A stretch of 64,000 nt of DNA from Triticum aestivum (Eukaryota > Streptophyta > Magnoliopsida > Poales > Poaceae), in contig NC_057808.1 of the NCBI RefSeq assembly GCF_018294505.1, positions 360,598,871 to 360,662,870 of the forward strand, in the 5' to 3' direction. The first letter of the stretch is position 1; the number at the start of each line of letters is the position of its first letter. The notes beneath the pieces are model-generated. The model had not been told where the DNA came from. It did not search any database and saw only the letters and a program-made list of their open reading frames with translations. The position numbers and the translations under genes were made by a program. Positions 46,235 through 58,131 of this stretch are shown piece after piece.

Positions 46235-48288
46235 GAAGGCGCGCTCATCGAGTTCATCCGTGAGAACCGGGACATCTTTGCATGGAAACTTTCTGACATG
46301 CCGGGTGTACCGAGAGAGCTCGCTGAGCACACTCTTAATATTGATCCAAAATTTAAGCCTGTCAGGCAATTCCTCCGTCGGTTTAATGAGGAGAGGTGGA
46401 AGGCCATTGGTGAGGAAGTGGCTCGGCTCTTGGCGGCCGGGTTCATTGTGGAAGTCTTTCATCCAGAATGGTTAGCTAACCCGGTGCTCGTACTCAAAAA
46501 GAATGGCACCTGGCGTATGTGTGTGGATTATACGGATTTAAACAAGGATTGTCCGGCTGATCCTTTTGCTCTCCCTCGTATTGATCAAATTATTGATGCT
46601 ACGGCGGGTTGTGAGCGTTTGAGTTTTTTGGATGCGTACTCTGGTTACCATTAGATCAAAATGGCTGTTAAGGACCAAGAGAGGACGGCGTTCATTACTC
46701 CCTTTGGAGCTTTCTGTTATGTGTCTATGCCTTTTGGGCTCAAGAGGGCACATGCGACTTACCAGCGTTGCGTGCAGAATTGACTTCATAATCAGATTGG
46801 GCGCAACGTTCACGTCTATGTGGATGATATTGTGGTCAAATCCAGAGAGAAGGAGACCTTGATAGATGATCTGAGAGAGACCTTTGATAACTCCGGGTCT
46901 ACAAGATGATGCTTAACCCGGCCAAGTGTGTTTTTGGTGTTCCTGCAGGCAAGCTCTTGGGTTTTCTGGTTTCTCACAGAGGCATTGAAGCTAACCCGGA
47001 GAAGATCAAGGCAATCACCTCTCTGGCTAAGCCGGCGTGCATAAATGACGTCCAGCGTCTGGCGGGTCGCATCGCTGCTTTGAGTCGATTTATAAGCCGG
47101 TTGGGCGAAAAGGCCATACCACTGTATCAGATGATGAAGAAAACAGATGGCTTTGTCTGGAGTGATGCTGCTAATGCTGCTTTTGAGGATTTGAAAAGAC
47201 AGTTAGCTGAGCTGCCAGTCCTTGCTGCTCCTGTCGATAAGGAGCCCTTATTGTTGTATGTAGCCGCTAACACACGAGCCGTCAGTGTGGCCGTCGTGGT
47301 GGAGCGCAAGGAGGCGGGTAAGGAACATCCGGTTCAGCGGCCGGTTTACTATGTCAGCGAAGTACTCATTGAGTCCAAGCAACGGTATCCACATTGGCAG
47401 AAGCTTGTTTATGGGGTGTTCATGGCAAGCCGGAAGCTTAAGAATTATTTCCAGGGCCACCCCATCATTGTGGTTAGTTCTGCTCCTTTAGGAGATATCA
47501 TCCAAAACAGAGAAGCCACTGGAAGAGTTGCTATGTGGGCCATTGAACTTGGGCCTCATGATTTAAAGTATGTGCCATGCACTGCTATCAAATCTCAAGC
47601 ATTGGTAGACTTCATTAACGACTGGACAGAACTGCAGATGCCTGAGGAGAGGCCGGATAACACATACTGGACTATTCACTTCGACGGGTCCAGGCAGTTG
47701 GAGGGCTCAGGGGCTGGAGTTGTTTTAGCTTCCCCTCGAGGTGACAAATTTCGTTATGTGCTACGGTTGATGTTTCCCTGTACTAACAATGCAGCTGAGT
47801 ATGAGGCCTTGCTCCATGGTCTTCGGATGGCTAAGGAGACGAGCTTAAGCCAGGTGAGATGCTTTGGCGACTCAGATTTGGTGGCTCAACAGGTATCAGG
47901 AAAGTGGGATTCCAAGGACCCCCTCATGGCGGCTTATCGCCGTGAAGTTGATGCCATCGCCGGGCATTTTCAGGGTTATCAAGTGGAGCACATTGACCGC
48001 AGAAAGAACGAAGCGGCTGATGCCTTAAGCCGGCTGGGCTCTCAGCGTAAGCCGGTGCCGCCTAATACTTTCTTGGATATTCTGCATAACCCTTCTGTCA
48101 AGTTGCCTACAGAGGAAGACTTGGCTGTTCCTGACCCAGAAGTGCAGTTGGTGGCGGCTCTTCACGTTATCCCAGATTGGACAGTGCCATACTTGGCTTA
48201 CATGACCCGGGGAGACTTGCCTGAGGATGAAACTTTGGCCAGACAGATAACCCGGCGGTCTAAGTCAATGATAATTATCAATGGCTAG
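46235..48288 (+). pseudogene. Reverse transcriptase and RNase H of the outer Gypsy element
   Basis: The RT region starts with EGALIEFIRENRDIFAWKLS, with WRMCVDYTDLNKDCP, FLDAYSGYH and the catalytic box YVDDIVVKS (about 46815-46842). RT thumb and connection follow (MMLNPAKCVFGVPAGKLLGF). RNase H covers about 47660-48050 with the first Asp in IHFDGSRQ, Glu in NNAAEYEALLHGL, and Asp in CFGDSDL and KNEAADALSR. Breaks are a TAG at 46653, a TGA near 46783, a 1-bp deletion near 46885 and a TAG at 48286. RNase H itself is intact in the long frame 46906-48288. Confidence 0.85.
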
Positions 48289-49436
48289 CTGCATCATCGC
48301 AGTGTTACTGGGGCTTTTCAGCGTTGTGTTTCCCCTGAGGAGGGTCAAGAAATTTTACAGGAGGTTCACGAGGGGGATTGTGGCGATCATGCCGGCTCGA
48401 AATCCCTTGTGGCGAAGGCTTTTCGTCATGGTTTTTATTGGCTGACGGCTCACGCTGACGCAGAGGACTTAGTCAGTAAATGTGACGGTTGTCAGAAGTT
48501 CTCAAGACGTGCTCACGTGCCGGCTCAAGAGTTGAGGATGATTCCAATCACTTGGCCGTTTGCAGTCTGGGGGCTTGATATGGTTGGGCCTTTCAAAAGG
48601 TCCAAGGATAAGAAGACCCACCTCTTGATGGCGGTGGACAAGTTCACAAAGTGGGTTGAGGCAGAGCCAGTTAGTAAGTGTGATGCAGCCACGGCGGTTC
48701 AGTTCATGAAAAAGGTGATATTTCGCTTTGGTTTTCCACACAGCATTATAACTGACAATGGTACCAATCTGTCTAAAGGCGCCATGGAAGAATTTTGCCA
48801 ATGAGAGCATATTCGGCTTGATGTTTCATCAGTAGCTCACCCCAATCCAATGGTCAAGCTGGATGAGCCAATCAGGAAATCTTGAAGGGCATCAAGCCCC
48901 GGCTTTTGGTCCCTTTGCAACGGACGCCGGGTTGTTGGGTGGAGGAGTTACCCTCTATGTTATGGAGCATCAATACTACTCCTAACAGGTCTACGGGTTA
49001 CACGCCTTTCTTCATGGTTTACGGCGCCGAGGCGGTTCTCCCTAGCGACATCCGTCATGACTCGCCTCGAGTGGCAGCTTATGTCGAGGCGGACAATGAG
49101 CAAGCGCGTCAAGATGCTCTTGACTTGTTGGACGAACAACGTGACGTAGCAGCAGCTCGCTCGGCGATTTACCAACAAGACCTGCACCGCTATCACTGCC
49201 GCCGGGTTAAGTCCAGGACCTTTCAGGAAGGTGATTTGGTGCTCCGGCTCATCCAGGATCAAACAGATGCACACAAGCTATCCCCACCTTGGGAAGGGCC
49301 CTTTGTGGTCAGCAAGAACTTGCACAACGGGTCATACTACCTCATCGATATTCGAGAGCATAAAGATTCACGTAAGTCGGAGGAGGAGACCCGCCGGCCG
49401 TGGAATATAGCTCAGCTTCGGCCTTATTACACCTGA
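48289..49436 (+). pseudogene. Integrase of the outer Gypsy element
   Basis: The HHCC zinc module (EVHEGDCGDHAG, CDGCQKFSRRA) is followed by the catalytic core with Asp in FAVWGLDMVGPF and Asp in SIITDNGTNLS. A TGA at 48802-48804 interrupts it. The third catalytic residue, normally Glu in the GQAE motif, reads Gly here and is followed directly by another TGA (about 48874). The C-terminal part (STGYTPFFMVYGAEAVLP, LSPPWEGPFVVSK) is intact to the stop at 49434-49436. There is no chromodomain. Confidence 0.83.
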
Positions 49437-50539
49437 GCCACCGGCTCTCATAATGTACATATTTCTATAGCCATGTATATATTATGATGAATAATAAAGC
49501 AGGACCTCTGTCCTTTTCCCCTCCAAAGGTAAATGTGTCATTGTTATTTTCATTATGATATCGCAGGATCACTTGGAGGTTGATCCGGCTTATGATCGTA
49601 TCCGAATCTAGCCGTTAAATATATGATCACTTGGGGGCTTCCTGTTCAAACATAGTTCGTATCCGAACCAAAGAGAACATAGCTGTCGATACCCACTTGA
49701 TTGGCATATTGCCGAGCTCACTGGGGAGTTTCTTGATCATATTTGAATCATGGCTCAACCCCCTTTGGGAACCGACGTGGATCGTATTCGAATCAGCGTC
49801 ATTAAACAACTCTCAAGATCATTTGGGGGCTTCCTGTTCAAACATAGGTCGTATTCGAACCAAAGAGAACATAGCTGTCGATACCCTCTTGATCGGCAAC
49901 GCCAAAGCCACTGGGGGATATATGATCGTATTCGAATCTTAGCTTAACCCCTTTGGGACGGTTCTCTGGTCGTATTCGAATCAGAAGCCTCCAAACTTTT
50001 GAAGTCTCTTTGTTGCAAACAAGTTCTTTTGATTATATCTAAAGTGTTCAAGGGTGATTTCTACTCCACCGGCTTAACTTTGGTCAATAAAGTTGATCGC
50101 ACATGATAAGCATCATGTTACATAGTGGTTTTTTTTACTCATTATTCGGATCACATAAACCGGAGGTGTACTTGAAGGATCACAGGTATGCTGTTATGGT
50201 TGTCTCGAGGATATAATGGAGGACCGGTTTGTTATAATTCTGGGTTATATGAAAAGTGTATGACTCTCCATGCGGCAAGCCGCCAAGGGACTTGTGATTT
50301 GTTTTTCTACGCAGGACAATTAAAGACAGCTCTTTAAACATAAGGAAAACAGAGGATCAAGCATAACTCGGAAGAATTTAAAAGGGCAGCTTAAACAATG
50401 TTGAGCGCTACACACGTGCGCGATGGCACAACAAAATTAAGTGTTTGTCCTACTCTATTACATGACTCCCCGAGTCCAAAAGGTGAGGCATCGTCTTTTA
50501 AGACATAACCATGAGCCGCCTACGAGATCAAGGGCGTTG
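49437..50539. repeat. Post-pol spacer with a 192-bp duplication and repeated CGTATTCGAATC motif
   Basis: A unit beginning TTGGGGGCTTCCTGTTC at 49631 recurs at 49823 (partial second copy). GTATTCGAATC or close variants recur from about 49598 to 49985. The rest to 50539 shows no gene. The antisense gene ends at 50540, so part of this spacer may be its 3' UTR. Confidence 0.65.
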
Positions 50540-53500
50540 TCAGCCTGAGGTTTCCGGGTCATCCCTGTCTGCTCCTCCGGCTGTTTCTATGACCTGGAAG
50601 GTTGATGATTTCCAGTCAATGCCACTCAAGGCTTCAAATTGAGCGTCATCATCAATTAACCTGGCCGGGTCAACTTCAGGGGCGAAGGTATGCTTACGAG
50701 TTGGAGGAATCAGGCTGACTGCTTCATAACGTGGTGTTGGGATTCTCTGATTCTCCGCGTCATAGCCCGGTTGATATTTGGTAAGATCTGTGTCATTGCC
50801 AATCAAAGTGGCCACAGGGCGTACGCTCTTCACACAAGCGGCGAAGTCCTTCTGGTCAAAGGGGGTGCCGTCTTCCTTCAAGCTGGGATACCCAAGGGCG
50901 ATGTCGGCCGGGTCTCGCTCCGGTAGAAACGCCTTGGCCCGGCTCAGAGCCGCTATAGCTCCGGCTCTTGCAGAAGCCCGTCTCAACTCTTGGAAGCATT
51001 GAGGAAGTACGGCAAGCTGCCTGAGTACATCCACCAGGTGAGTGGGAACTTCATTTGACAGAGCCACAACGGCTAAGGCACGTTGTGACCCGGTGTAAAG
51101 TTGCTCTACCAAGGTATAAACCGCCTTCAATTTTGTCAGCACATTTTGATTAAGATTGGAGCTCCTGGGGCCTGCATTGCAAAGACAGGTAAGCTGATGA
51201 CAATTGAGATGCTGTTTGGAAAAGATGTAAACTAGCTAAACACTTATAGAGTAGCTTACCAAAGATTGTGGAGACCATTTGAGAAACATGGTGTTTTAAG
51301 CCGCATAGCTCGGCGGCTGTTCCAGCAAGAGTGGCCTCCCCTTGTTCGGCCCGGCTGAGCAAAGCCGCCTTTTCATCCGCCCAGGCTTTTCTCCCTGCTT
51401 CAAATTTCTTTTTCAGTTTCTCTTGAGCAGATACACTAAATTCAAACTTGGAGTTGGCCTTTTGGGTTTCATTTTCTTGAGTCTTCAGGCGGTTCTTCAA
51501 ATCAGAGATCTTCGATTCAAATTGCTTGACGGCGGCCTGTATAAATTCCGGGTCACAGTTAGGGTGATTATAATGCAACATTAAGTCCCAAGCACTTTGC
51601 AAGCAAAGGCACTTGGGGGCTAATGTATGCTGAAGAGCTCTATTTAAAGTGGTGGTTCATGCAAATAAGTCCCAAGCACTTTGCAAGAAAAGGTACTTGG
51701 CTCTTGGGGGCTAATGCATATTGCTGTTCAACTACTTGATTAAAACAAGGTAAGGACCGATTCAGATATGCTGATTAAACCGAACCTTGAGTGCTACCAG
51801 GTAAGCCGGTTTTCTTGCAGTGATTACTGAGCCGATATTAAGTCTATAACATATTTTATCATAAGTAATAGACTTGGGGGCTGGCATGGTAAGTATAACT
51901 ATGGAGTAAGAAAGAGAGTTATACCTCAGATTTTTGTTGTATTTGTTTCACCATGTCAATCTCCAGATCCCGGCTGTTGTGCACTTGATTTAGATAGCCA
52001 GAGACAATATCTTCAATGCTTAGATGAGCATAATCAGTGATGTTCAACTTGGCCCGGCGGCGCTCCAGAAGTTCTTCCTTGGCAGAGCACTTGGCCAGCA
52101 CGGTAGGTCGTCCCGGTTCGACAAACTCAATCCGGGTGATCTCAATGTCCGGATCATCTGGATGAGCCGGGCTGGGGATCTCCAGGTTCTCAGAACCTTC
52201 TATAGCTTGTTCAACAGTTGGAGCAGCGGTGGCATCAGGAGATGGTACAGCCGGCGACTCATCAGCAGAGACATTAGGAGCAGCCGTTCTGAGTTCCGGC
52301 TCAGCCAGGACCAGCTCTTCGGCCGGCTTATTTTTCTTCGCCCTCTTGCTGGGCTTCACTTGTACACTGCAAGTCAAAGGGTTAGTGCAAACACATGAGT
52401 AAGATAAGCATAAAATCAACTGATCATCATTACCCGAGAGCGCTTTTGAAAGCCGGCAAGCTAGACTGCATTGAGTCGCCGGAGGAAGGCGCAGTTCCCT
52501 GGTAGTTTGAGTCGGAAGAATTAAGGGGTTGACGAGTGGCGCCCGCCAAAGGATACAAAGAATATAAGTCGGAGATAACCTCAGTCCGGCGCTTCCTTGA
52601 TGCTTCGGGTAAGCCGGAGGAGAGGTCTGCATCTTTGCTGGTCCAGGTCTGCCTCCGATTCTCATAAATCTGTCGCTTCAAAAGAAATTGAGGATCTTGA
52701 TAAGCTAAAGGATGTGAAAATCTTACTTTCCGGGTTACTCTTCGGACTTTCCGTCTCGGCAAAGGCTCGGAGTCGGAGGAAATTATAGTTACCTCTTCAT
52801 TCACTTCATGACTCGCTCCAGTGTCCTCCTGCTGATAATCCGTGTCAATAAGATGGTTAAAAGAGAAGCCTAAATAGTCAAGAGCTACCTCTGACTCGGA
52901 GGTGTCTTCCAGATGAAGCAGGTCCGAGGCGCTAGGTTTATTCCCCTTCTTATGGGGAGTGGCTTTCCTGGCGGCTTTCTTAACTTTTCTGGCTTTCTTG
53001 GCAGCTTTGTGGTCATACTTGACCTTCCAGAATTTATCATTAGCCTGTAAAATACAAAAAAGGTTAGTGAGTTAAGACAAAATCGTTAAAATGGAAGGTG
53101 AAGTATTCAGGTCAATGGTTTACCGCTGGAGCCGGGTTAGCCTTGCAGAAAGGGCTTAAGCCCACTCTCCCGCAATCTGCCAGGCTCTCTTTCAGAAGAG
53201 ATTTGGTTGTATCATCAATGACGTCCTCAGGTAAGTCGTCTGGACTGTGCCGAAGAGGATCATCCTTCTGGCCCGTGTAATCACACATCAAGCCGGGGCG
53301 GCGGCTTAAAGGAATCACCCGCCAGGCAATCCAGACCCGGACCAGATCAATGCCATTTAGGCCGTTCCCCAGGAGAGCTTTGATTTTGTTGATGGTGGGA
53401 GTAAGTGGTTGACGTTCAGCTTGAGATAATTTGTCTGGCAAGGGGTAATTTGACTCCAGACGCAGGGTGCGAAAGCCGGGCAGAGGGTTCTCGTCAGCCG

Positions 53501-54026
53501 GAGAAGTGTCTTGGCAGTAGAACCATGTCTGGTTCCAATCTTTTGGGTGGCTTGGCGGCTCAGCGTAAGGGAAGAGACAATCTCTCCGTTGTTGGATTGA
53601 GATTCCACCGAGTTCCAAGCTAGGCCCGTTGGCAGATTCATTCTGGCGGTTCAGGTAAAATAACTCCCTAAAGAGTAGCAAGCTGGGTTCTTCTCCAAGG
53701 TACACCTCACAGAACACTTGGAAGTTGCAGATGTTTGACACGGAAATGGGTCCGATGTCTTAAGGTTGCGGATCAAAAAAGTGCAGGACACCTCTGAAGA
53801 ATTTTGAGCCGGGAGGAGCAAAGCCCCGGTTCACGTGATCAGTAAATATGACAACTTCCCCATCCTTGGGTTGAGGCCTCTCTTCTGACGGTTCAGGAGA
53901 ACGATAGGACATGACCTCTTTCTTTGGCAGGTAACCTGTTTTCACGAAATCAGCTAAGATGCTGTCGGTGACGTTGGATCTAACCCAGTTGCATGTGATG
54001 GGTGCTTTGGGGGCCTTAGGCGGCAT
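50540..54026 (-). CDS. Antisense five-exon gene of the outer Gypsy element (Transposase_28-type N terminus), one nonsense codon
   Basis: Read on the minus strand: exon 1 54026-53124, exon 2 53044-52434, exon 3 52366-51925, exon 4 about 51602-51260, exon 5 51171-50540. GT/AG sites and phases agree, except that the exon 4 acceptor lies in a local duplication and is uncertain. About 970 codons result. Exon 1 has the 'putative gypsy-type transposon' domain (PPKAPKAPITCNWVRS, VSNICNFQVFCEVYL, WNQTWFYCQD). Exon 2 begins Lys-rich (AAKKARKVKKAARK) and becomes acidic. Exon 3 is Pro/Glu-rich. Exon 4 is a coiled coil. Exon 5 is a helical/globular end. The only lesion seen is a TAA at 53762-53760. Function is unknown; a nuclear or chromatin role could be guessed from the basic stretch but is not shown. 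Confidence 0.72.
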
Positions 54027-54787
54027 TGTGAAAGATGGAAGCCTATGACAAAATAAAAATTCCGGTTCAAATTTAAGCCGGAGGAAAATTTCAGTTCAGT
54101 ATTCAAGATGGCGGCTGATGAAAGGGCCTAATGATATATGGCTAATTGTGTCAGGTTATTTAAGCCGCCGTGGATATCATGATCAATTAAGTTATTTAAT
54201 TTTATTATGAATGATCCGGAAATTTCACAAAGCATGGCCTCTTTTAAGCCGGCGATATGAGCCGCCATGGCTAACAGATGCAATTTTTGCCTAAGTGTTG
54301 CACAAACAAGTTTCACAGATTGCAGGGATTATTTTGGATCAAATGATCGTCCGGAAAAGAAAAATTTCTAGACCTAAAAACTGGTAGAGAGAAGTTCGAG
54401 AGCTCTAAATGAGGTCTTTTTGCAAGCAAAAGGGAGCTGCTAGTATTGAAAATGGGTGTGAAACGACTACCGCCGAAGTTATGCACTACTCTTAGATCAA
54501 AGGAGGCCGTTGTGGAAGAACTGTGAAGGAATCGCGAGGAACCACGAAGAACACAGAAGAACTCGCGAACCCTAATGCGGATCTAGTATACGGGACGGCG
54601 AGGACTTACTGGTGCTGATGAGCAGCGGGGGTGCGCCGCGGTTCTCTGGTCAAGACAGGTCGATGCAGCAGCCTTGGTTGGTGCAGACGGGATGCGCGGC
54701 GGCGGCGGCGAAGCTCGGGCTCTGAGGTGTCGAGAGGAGGAAGACGATGGAAAGGGAAGAATGACGATGACCTGAGGGCCGGGCCTA

Positions 54788-55010
54788 CTTATAAGGAACG
54801 GCTGATGAATGGGCACGAGAAACGAGGAGGCTGAAAACATGATTATCCAGCTGCGAAGACGCCTCGATTTTCGGGACAATTATTAAGATAAGGATCCGAT
54901 GAGATACGTTGGGCAGAACATGCATTAATGGCGGATGACGTCACGGCGGGTTACAAGAATCCATAAGATGACGTCACGGCGGGTTACAAAGAATCCATAA
55001 GATGACGTCA
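54788..55010 (-). promoter_or_regulatory. Promoter-like region of the second antisense gene with three TGACGTCA palindromes
   Basis: On the minus strand a TATA-like CCTTATAAGTAGG lies at about 54797-54785. Upstream of it, at 54936-54943, 54969-54976 and 55003-55010, three copies of TGACGTCA sit in a 33/34-bp direct repeat (GGCGGGTTACAA..GAATCCATAA). In plants this palindrome is a bZIP (C-box/CRE-type) site. The ATG is about 760 bp downstream of the TATA box, so a long or spliced leader would be needed. Confidence 0.5.
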
Positions 55011-55107
55011 TGGCGGGTTATAGCCTTTGCGCAGACAGAAGCCAGAAGATTTTTTATTAAGGTATTGAAGATTGACATGAACCGGTTCAAATCAATCTGG
55101 GGCCTAA

Positions 55108-55628
55108 TGTTGGGGATATAACTACTGGAGTCACCCGCCCAGGAAGGGCCGGGTTATGTCATGACGATCATCACATGAAGCCCAATATCAAGCTTGAGGA
55201 TGGCGGTTCAATAATGGGCCTAAGGCCTAGAGGCGGCTTAAGGCCCGTAGTTATAAACCGCCGTTAAGGCATGACTTATAGTGTAAGGCAAGAATAGTTA
55301 AGAGTCCGAGCCGGACACTGTTTATAAGCCGGCCGGGTCTCTGAGAGCCGCTGGGCGTTAACCTCTCTATATAAAGGGATGACCCAGCGGCGGTTCAGGA
55401 CAAGTAAGATCAGATCGATAGCCAGGCATAGCGGTTTAGCTCCCTGGTCATCGAAACCCTAAGTAATCCAAACTCAACTGGAGTAGGCTTTTACCTTCAC
55501 CGTAAGGGGCCGAACCAGTATAATCCTCGTGTCCTTTGTCCCGTGTTAACCCCTTTAAGCTTCCTAGTTGCGATGGCTCCACGACCAAGTCCTTGCACGA
55601 GGACATCTGCCGTGACAATTCCACGACA
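55108..55628 (+). repeat. 3' LTR of the outer Gypsy element
   Basis: The 521-bp direct repeat of 30745-31265 is preceded by a polypurine tract (ATCTGGGGCCTAA). GGCAC follows as the target duplication. Confidence 0.93.
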
Positions 55629-55633
55629 GGCAC

Positions 55634-58131
55634 TGTCTCTGAATTCTTTCCAATTGCTTCAGAATACCCTGTGGTATCGATAGGCTACAAAGGAAATATA
55701 TAGGCAATGATGATATAACAGAGTTAATCAGCTGCAACCTACTACCTTGTGGCAGAAACCAAGAACTAGCAGTAAGCCTTCTCTCCATGCAATCCACTAA
55801 AGGTAGTAGATCAATGATTTTAGGCCTAGTGGTACCCACAAGTAATCCCAAGTATGTGAAAGGCATTGTGCCTAACTGACAGCCAAAAAGGGCAGTAAGA
55901 TCTGAAGCAACAGTGGTCTCCACATTAATTGGGTACATTGAGGACTTGTGGAAGTTAATTTCCAAACCAGTGGCCAAGGAAAAGGAATGCGACACTATTT
56001 TAAGAACCTCCAACTGAGAGCTATCAGCATTCACAAAAAGTAACGTATCATCTGCGTACTGCACCACTGGATAATCCGAGTCATGTGTTGGCAGAGGCAA
56101 GTTAAGCAAGCCCTATCGCAGGAGATTATTAATCATGGTCTGCAAGAGGTCAGCAGCAATCACAAACAGCAAGGGAGAGATAGGATCTCCTTGCTTTACA
56201 CCACACTTGCACTAAAAGTGTTTACCAGGAACTCCATTCAGCAGAATAGAAGAAGTGCCAGATGATAACAGCTACTGAATCCTGGTGATCCATTTCCTAT
56301 CAAAACCTTTTGCCAGAAGAATTTTTATGATTGCCTCATGCTGAATAGAATCAAAAGCTTTTTCAAAATCCAGCTTTAGCAAAATGATTGGCTTTTAGAT
56401 TGGTTGCACTGATGAATGTATTCAAAAGTCCAAGCAAGGCAATCCTGAATTGTTCTTGACTTAATAAAATCATATTGATTTTTATGAACACATTTGGTGA
56501 TTTCATCCTGAAACCTATTAGCTGCAAGTTTAGTGAGAAACTTAAGACCCACACTGGTCAGAGACATTGGTCTGAAATCTCCCACAGTCCCAGGTGTTTG
56601 CTTTTTAGGGATTAGTGTAATGAATGCATCATTGAGGTTCTCCAGCTGAGCAGTCCCTGCATGAAATTCCTGCACCAACCTAATGAAATTATTGGAAATG
56701 ATATGCCAACACCTCTTCATAAAAAGCCCATTAAAACCATCAGGCCCAGGTGCCTTATCAATGGGCAATTCTTTAATCACTTGCTCAATTTCTTTCACCT
56801 CAAACTGCTTTGTGAGGACCTCCAGCCCCTGCACTTTAGGAATTAAAGAAATAATGTCCTCCCCCAACTTAATTGGCTTTACAGTACCCATTCTACCCTT
56901 GAAGGTGTCCAAACATTCCTGGGCCATTTCCTCATGATCTGAAGAAACTGTACCATCAGACAACAGCAAACTAGCAATGGAATTCCTCTTGTACCTCTCC
57001 GTTGCCATTGCCTGGAAAAACTTTGAATTTTCCTCACCTACTTTGATATACCTAATGGTACATCTCTTCTTCCAGTATAGAAACTGAAGGTGCAAAGGAT
57101 GCTCATAATGCAACTTTACCACTTTCCTGAAATTGAATTCAGCTTTGCACAAAGGCCTCATATCCTCCAAGTTATCTAACCAAAGGATTACCCAATTACA
57201 CTTCTCAATCAATCCTTTAATGTGAGATAGCCCTTTCTGCCATTTCTTGAGACAAAACCTCAAAGCTTTCAATTTGTCCACAATAATTGCTGAAATATGG
57301 ATTTTGTGAGAAGTTTTGCCCCAAACCTCTTGCACACAGTCCATGAAACCAGGCTGATGCACCCAATAATTTTAAAATCTGAAAAATATGAGCTTTAGGA
57401 ATAGAGGTACTGATAGAGATTAAACAAGGTACATGATCAGAGGCAGTTTTTGCAAGAGGTGTGACTTGTGTCATAGGATATTGGTTCATCCAGCTAGGAG
57501 ATGTAAAAACCCAATCAAGCTGTTCAAAAAGAGGCAAGTCTTGCATGTTCGACCAGGTGAATCTTCTGCCTTTCAATGGAATTTCTAACAGTCCCAAATG
57601 GCCTATGATCTCATTGAAAATGAAAATATCATTAACATCTCCACCAGGAAGATTTTTGTTTTCCATGGATCTTATAAAATTGAAGTCTCCCATTAGTAGC
57701 CATTTCTGGTCAGGTTCCACCTGAAGATTGTAAAGCCGGCTAACAAAATTGTCCCTCAATTCGCCTTGACATGGGCCATAAACATTTACCAGAAACCATT
57801 GGTCATTATTATGCACCGAGGTGAAGCTAATCACAGTACCAAATGGTCGCACATCCAACAAAGTTCCCTTAAAAACATCTGAATGCCACACATTTAATAT
57901 ACCTCCAGATGCTCCTCTTGAGGGAGATTCAATGAATTGATCGAAACCCACAGGACAAATGCTCTTAATTAAAGTGCGAGGGCAAGTAGAGAGCTTAGTT
58001 TCCTGCAAGAAAACGATTGCACACTAACTTTCAGTCACTTTCTCTCAGACAGAGCATTGCCGAGCGTCAGAATTTAAACCTCTGACATTCCAACAAAGGA
58101 TTTTCCAATTATGCGTATGCAATCGATTCAT
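55634..58131 (-). pseudogene. LINE ORF2, 5' part: endonuclease and reverse transcriptase
   Basis: The likely ATG is at 58131, followed by WKILCWNVRGLNSDARQC, the opening motif of APE-type endonucleases. Then come QETKLS, GDFNFIRS, LDWVFTSPSW and the SDHVP motif near 57440. The RT domain has DKAPGPDGFNGLFMKRCW near 56735 and the YADD catalytic box near 56045. Breaks include two stops within the first 50 codons (TGA, TAG), a frameshift near 56376, and stops near 56275, 56210 and 56110. The frame is cut by the outer Gypsy at 55633 and continues at 30739. Confidence 0.85.

Larger units (their letters stand above)
30745..55628 (+). mobile_element. Outer Gypsy LTR retrotransposon with gag-pol and an antisense gene
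   Basis: Two 521-bp LTRs (30745-31265 and 55108-55628) begin TGTTGGGGATATAAC and end ACGACA. The target duplication GGCAC lies at 30740-30744 and 55629-55633, inside the LINE. Without the inner element (33008-44686) it is about 13.2 kb. Gene order is gag, protease, RT, RNase H, integrase, then an antisense multi-exon gene before the 3' LTR. The LTRs differ at about 9 of 521 sites by eye (1.7%), suggesting an insertion age around 0.7 million years. The layout resembles Tat-lineage Gypsy elements that carry extra antisense frames. Confidence 0.92.
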
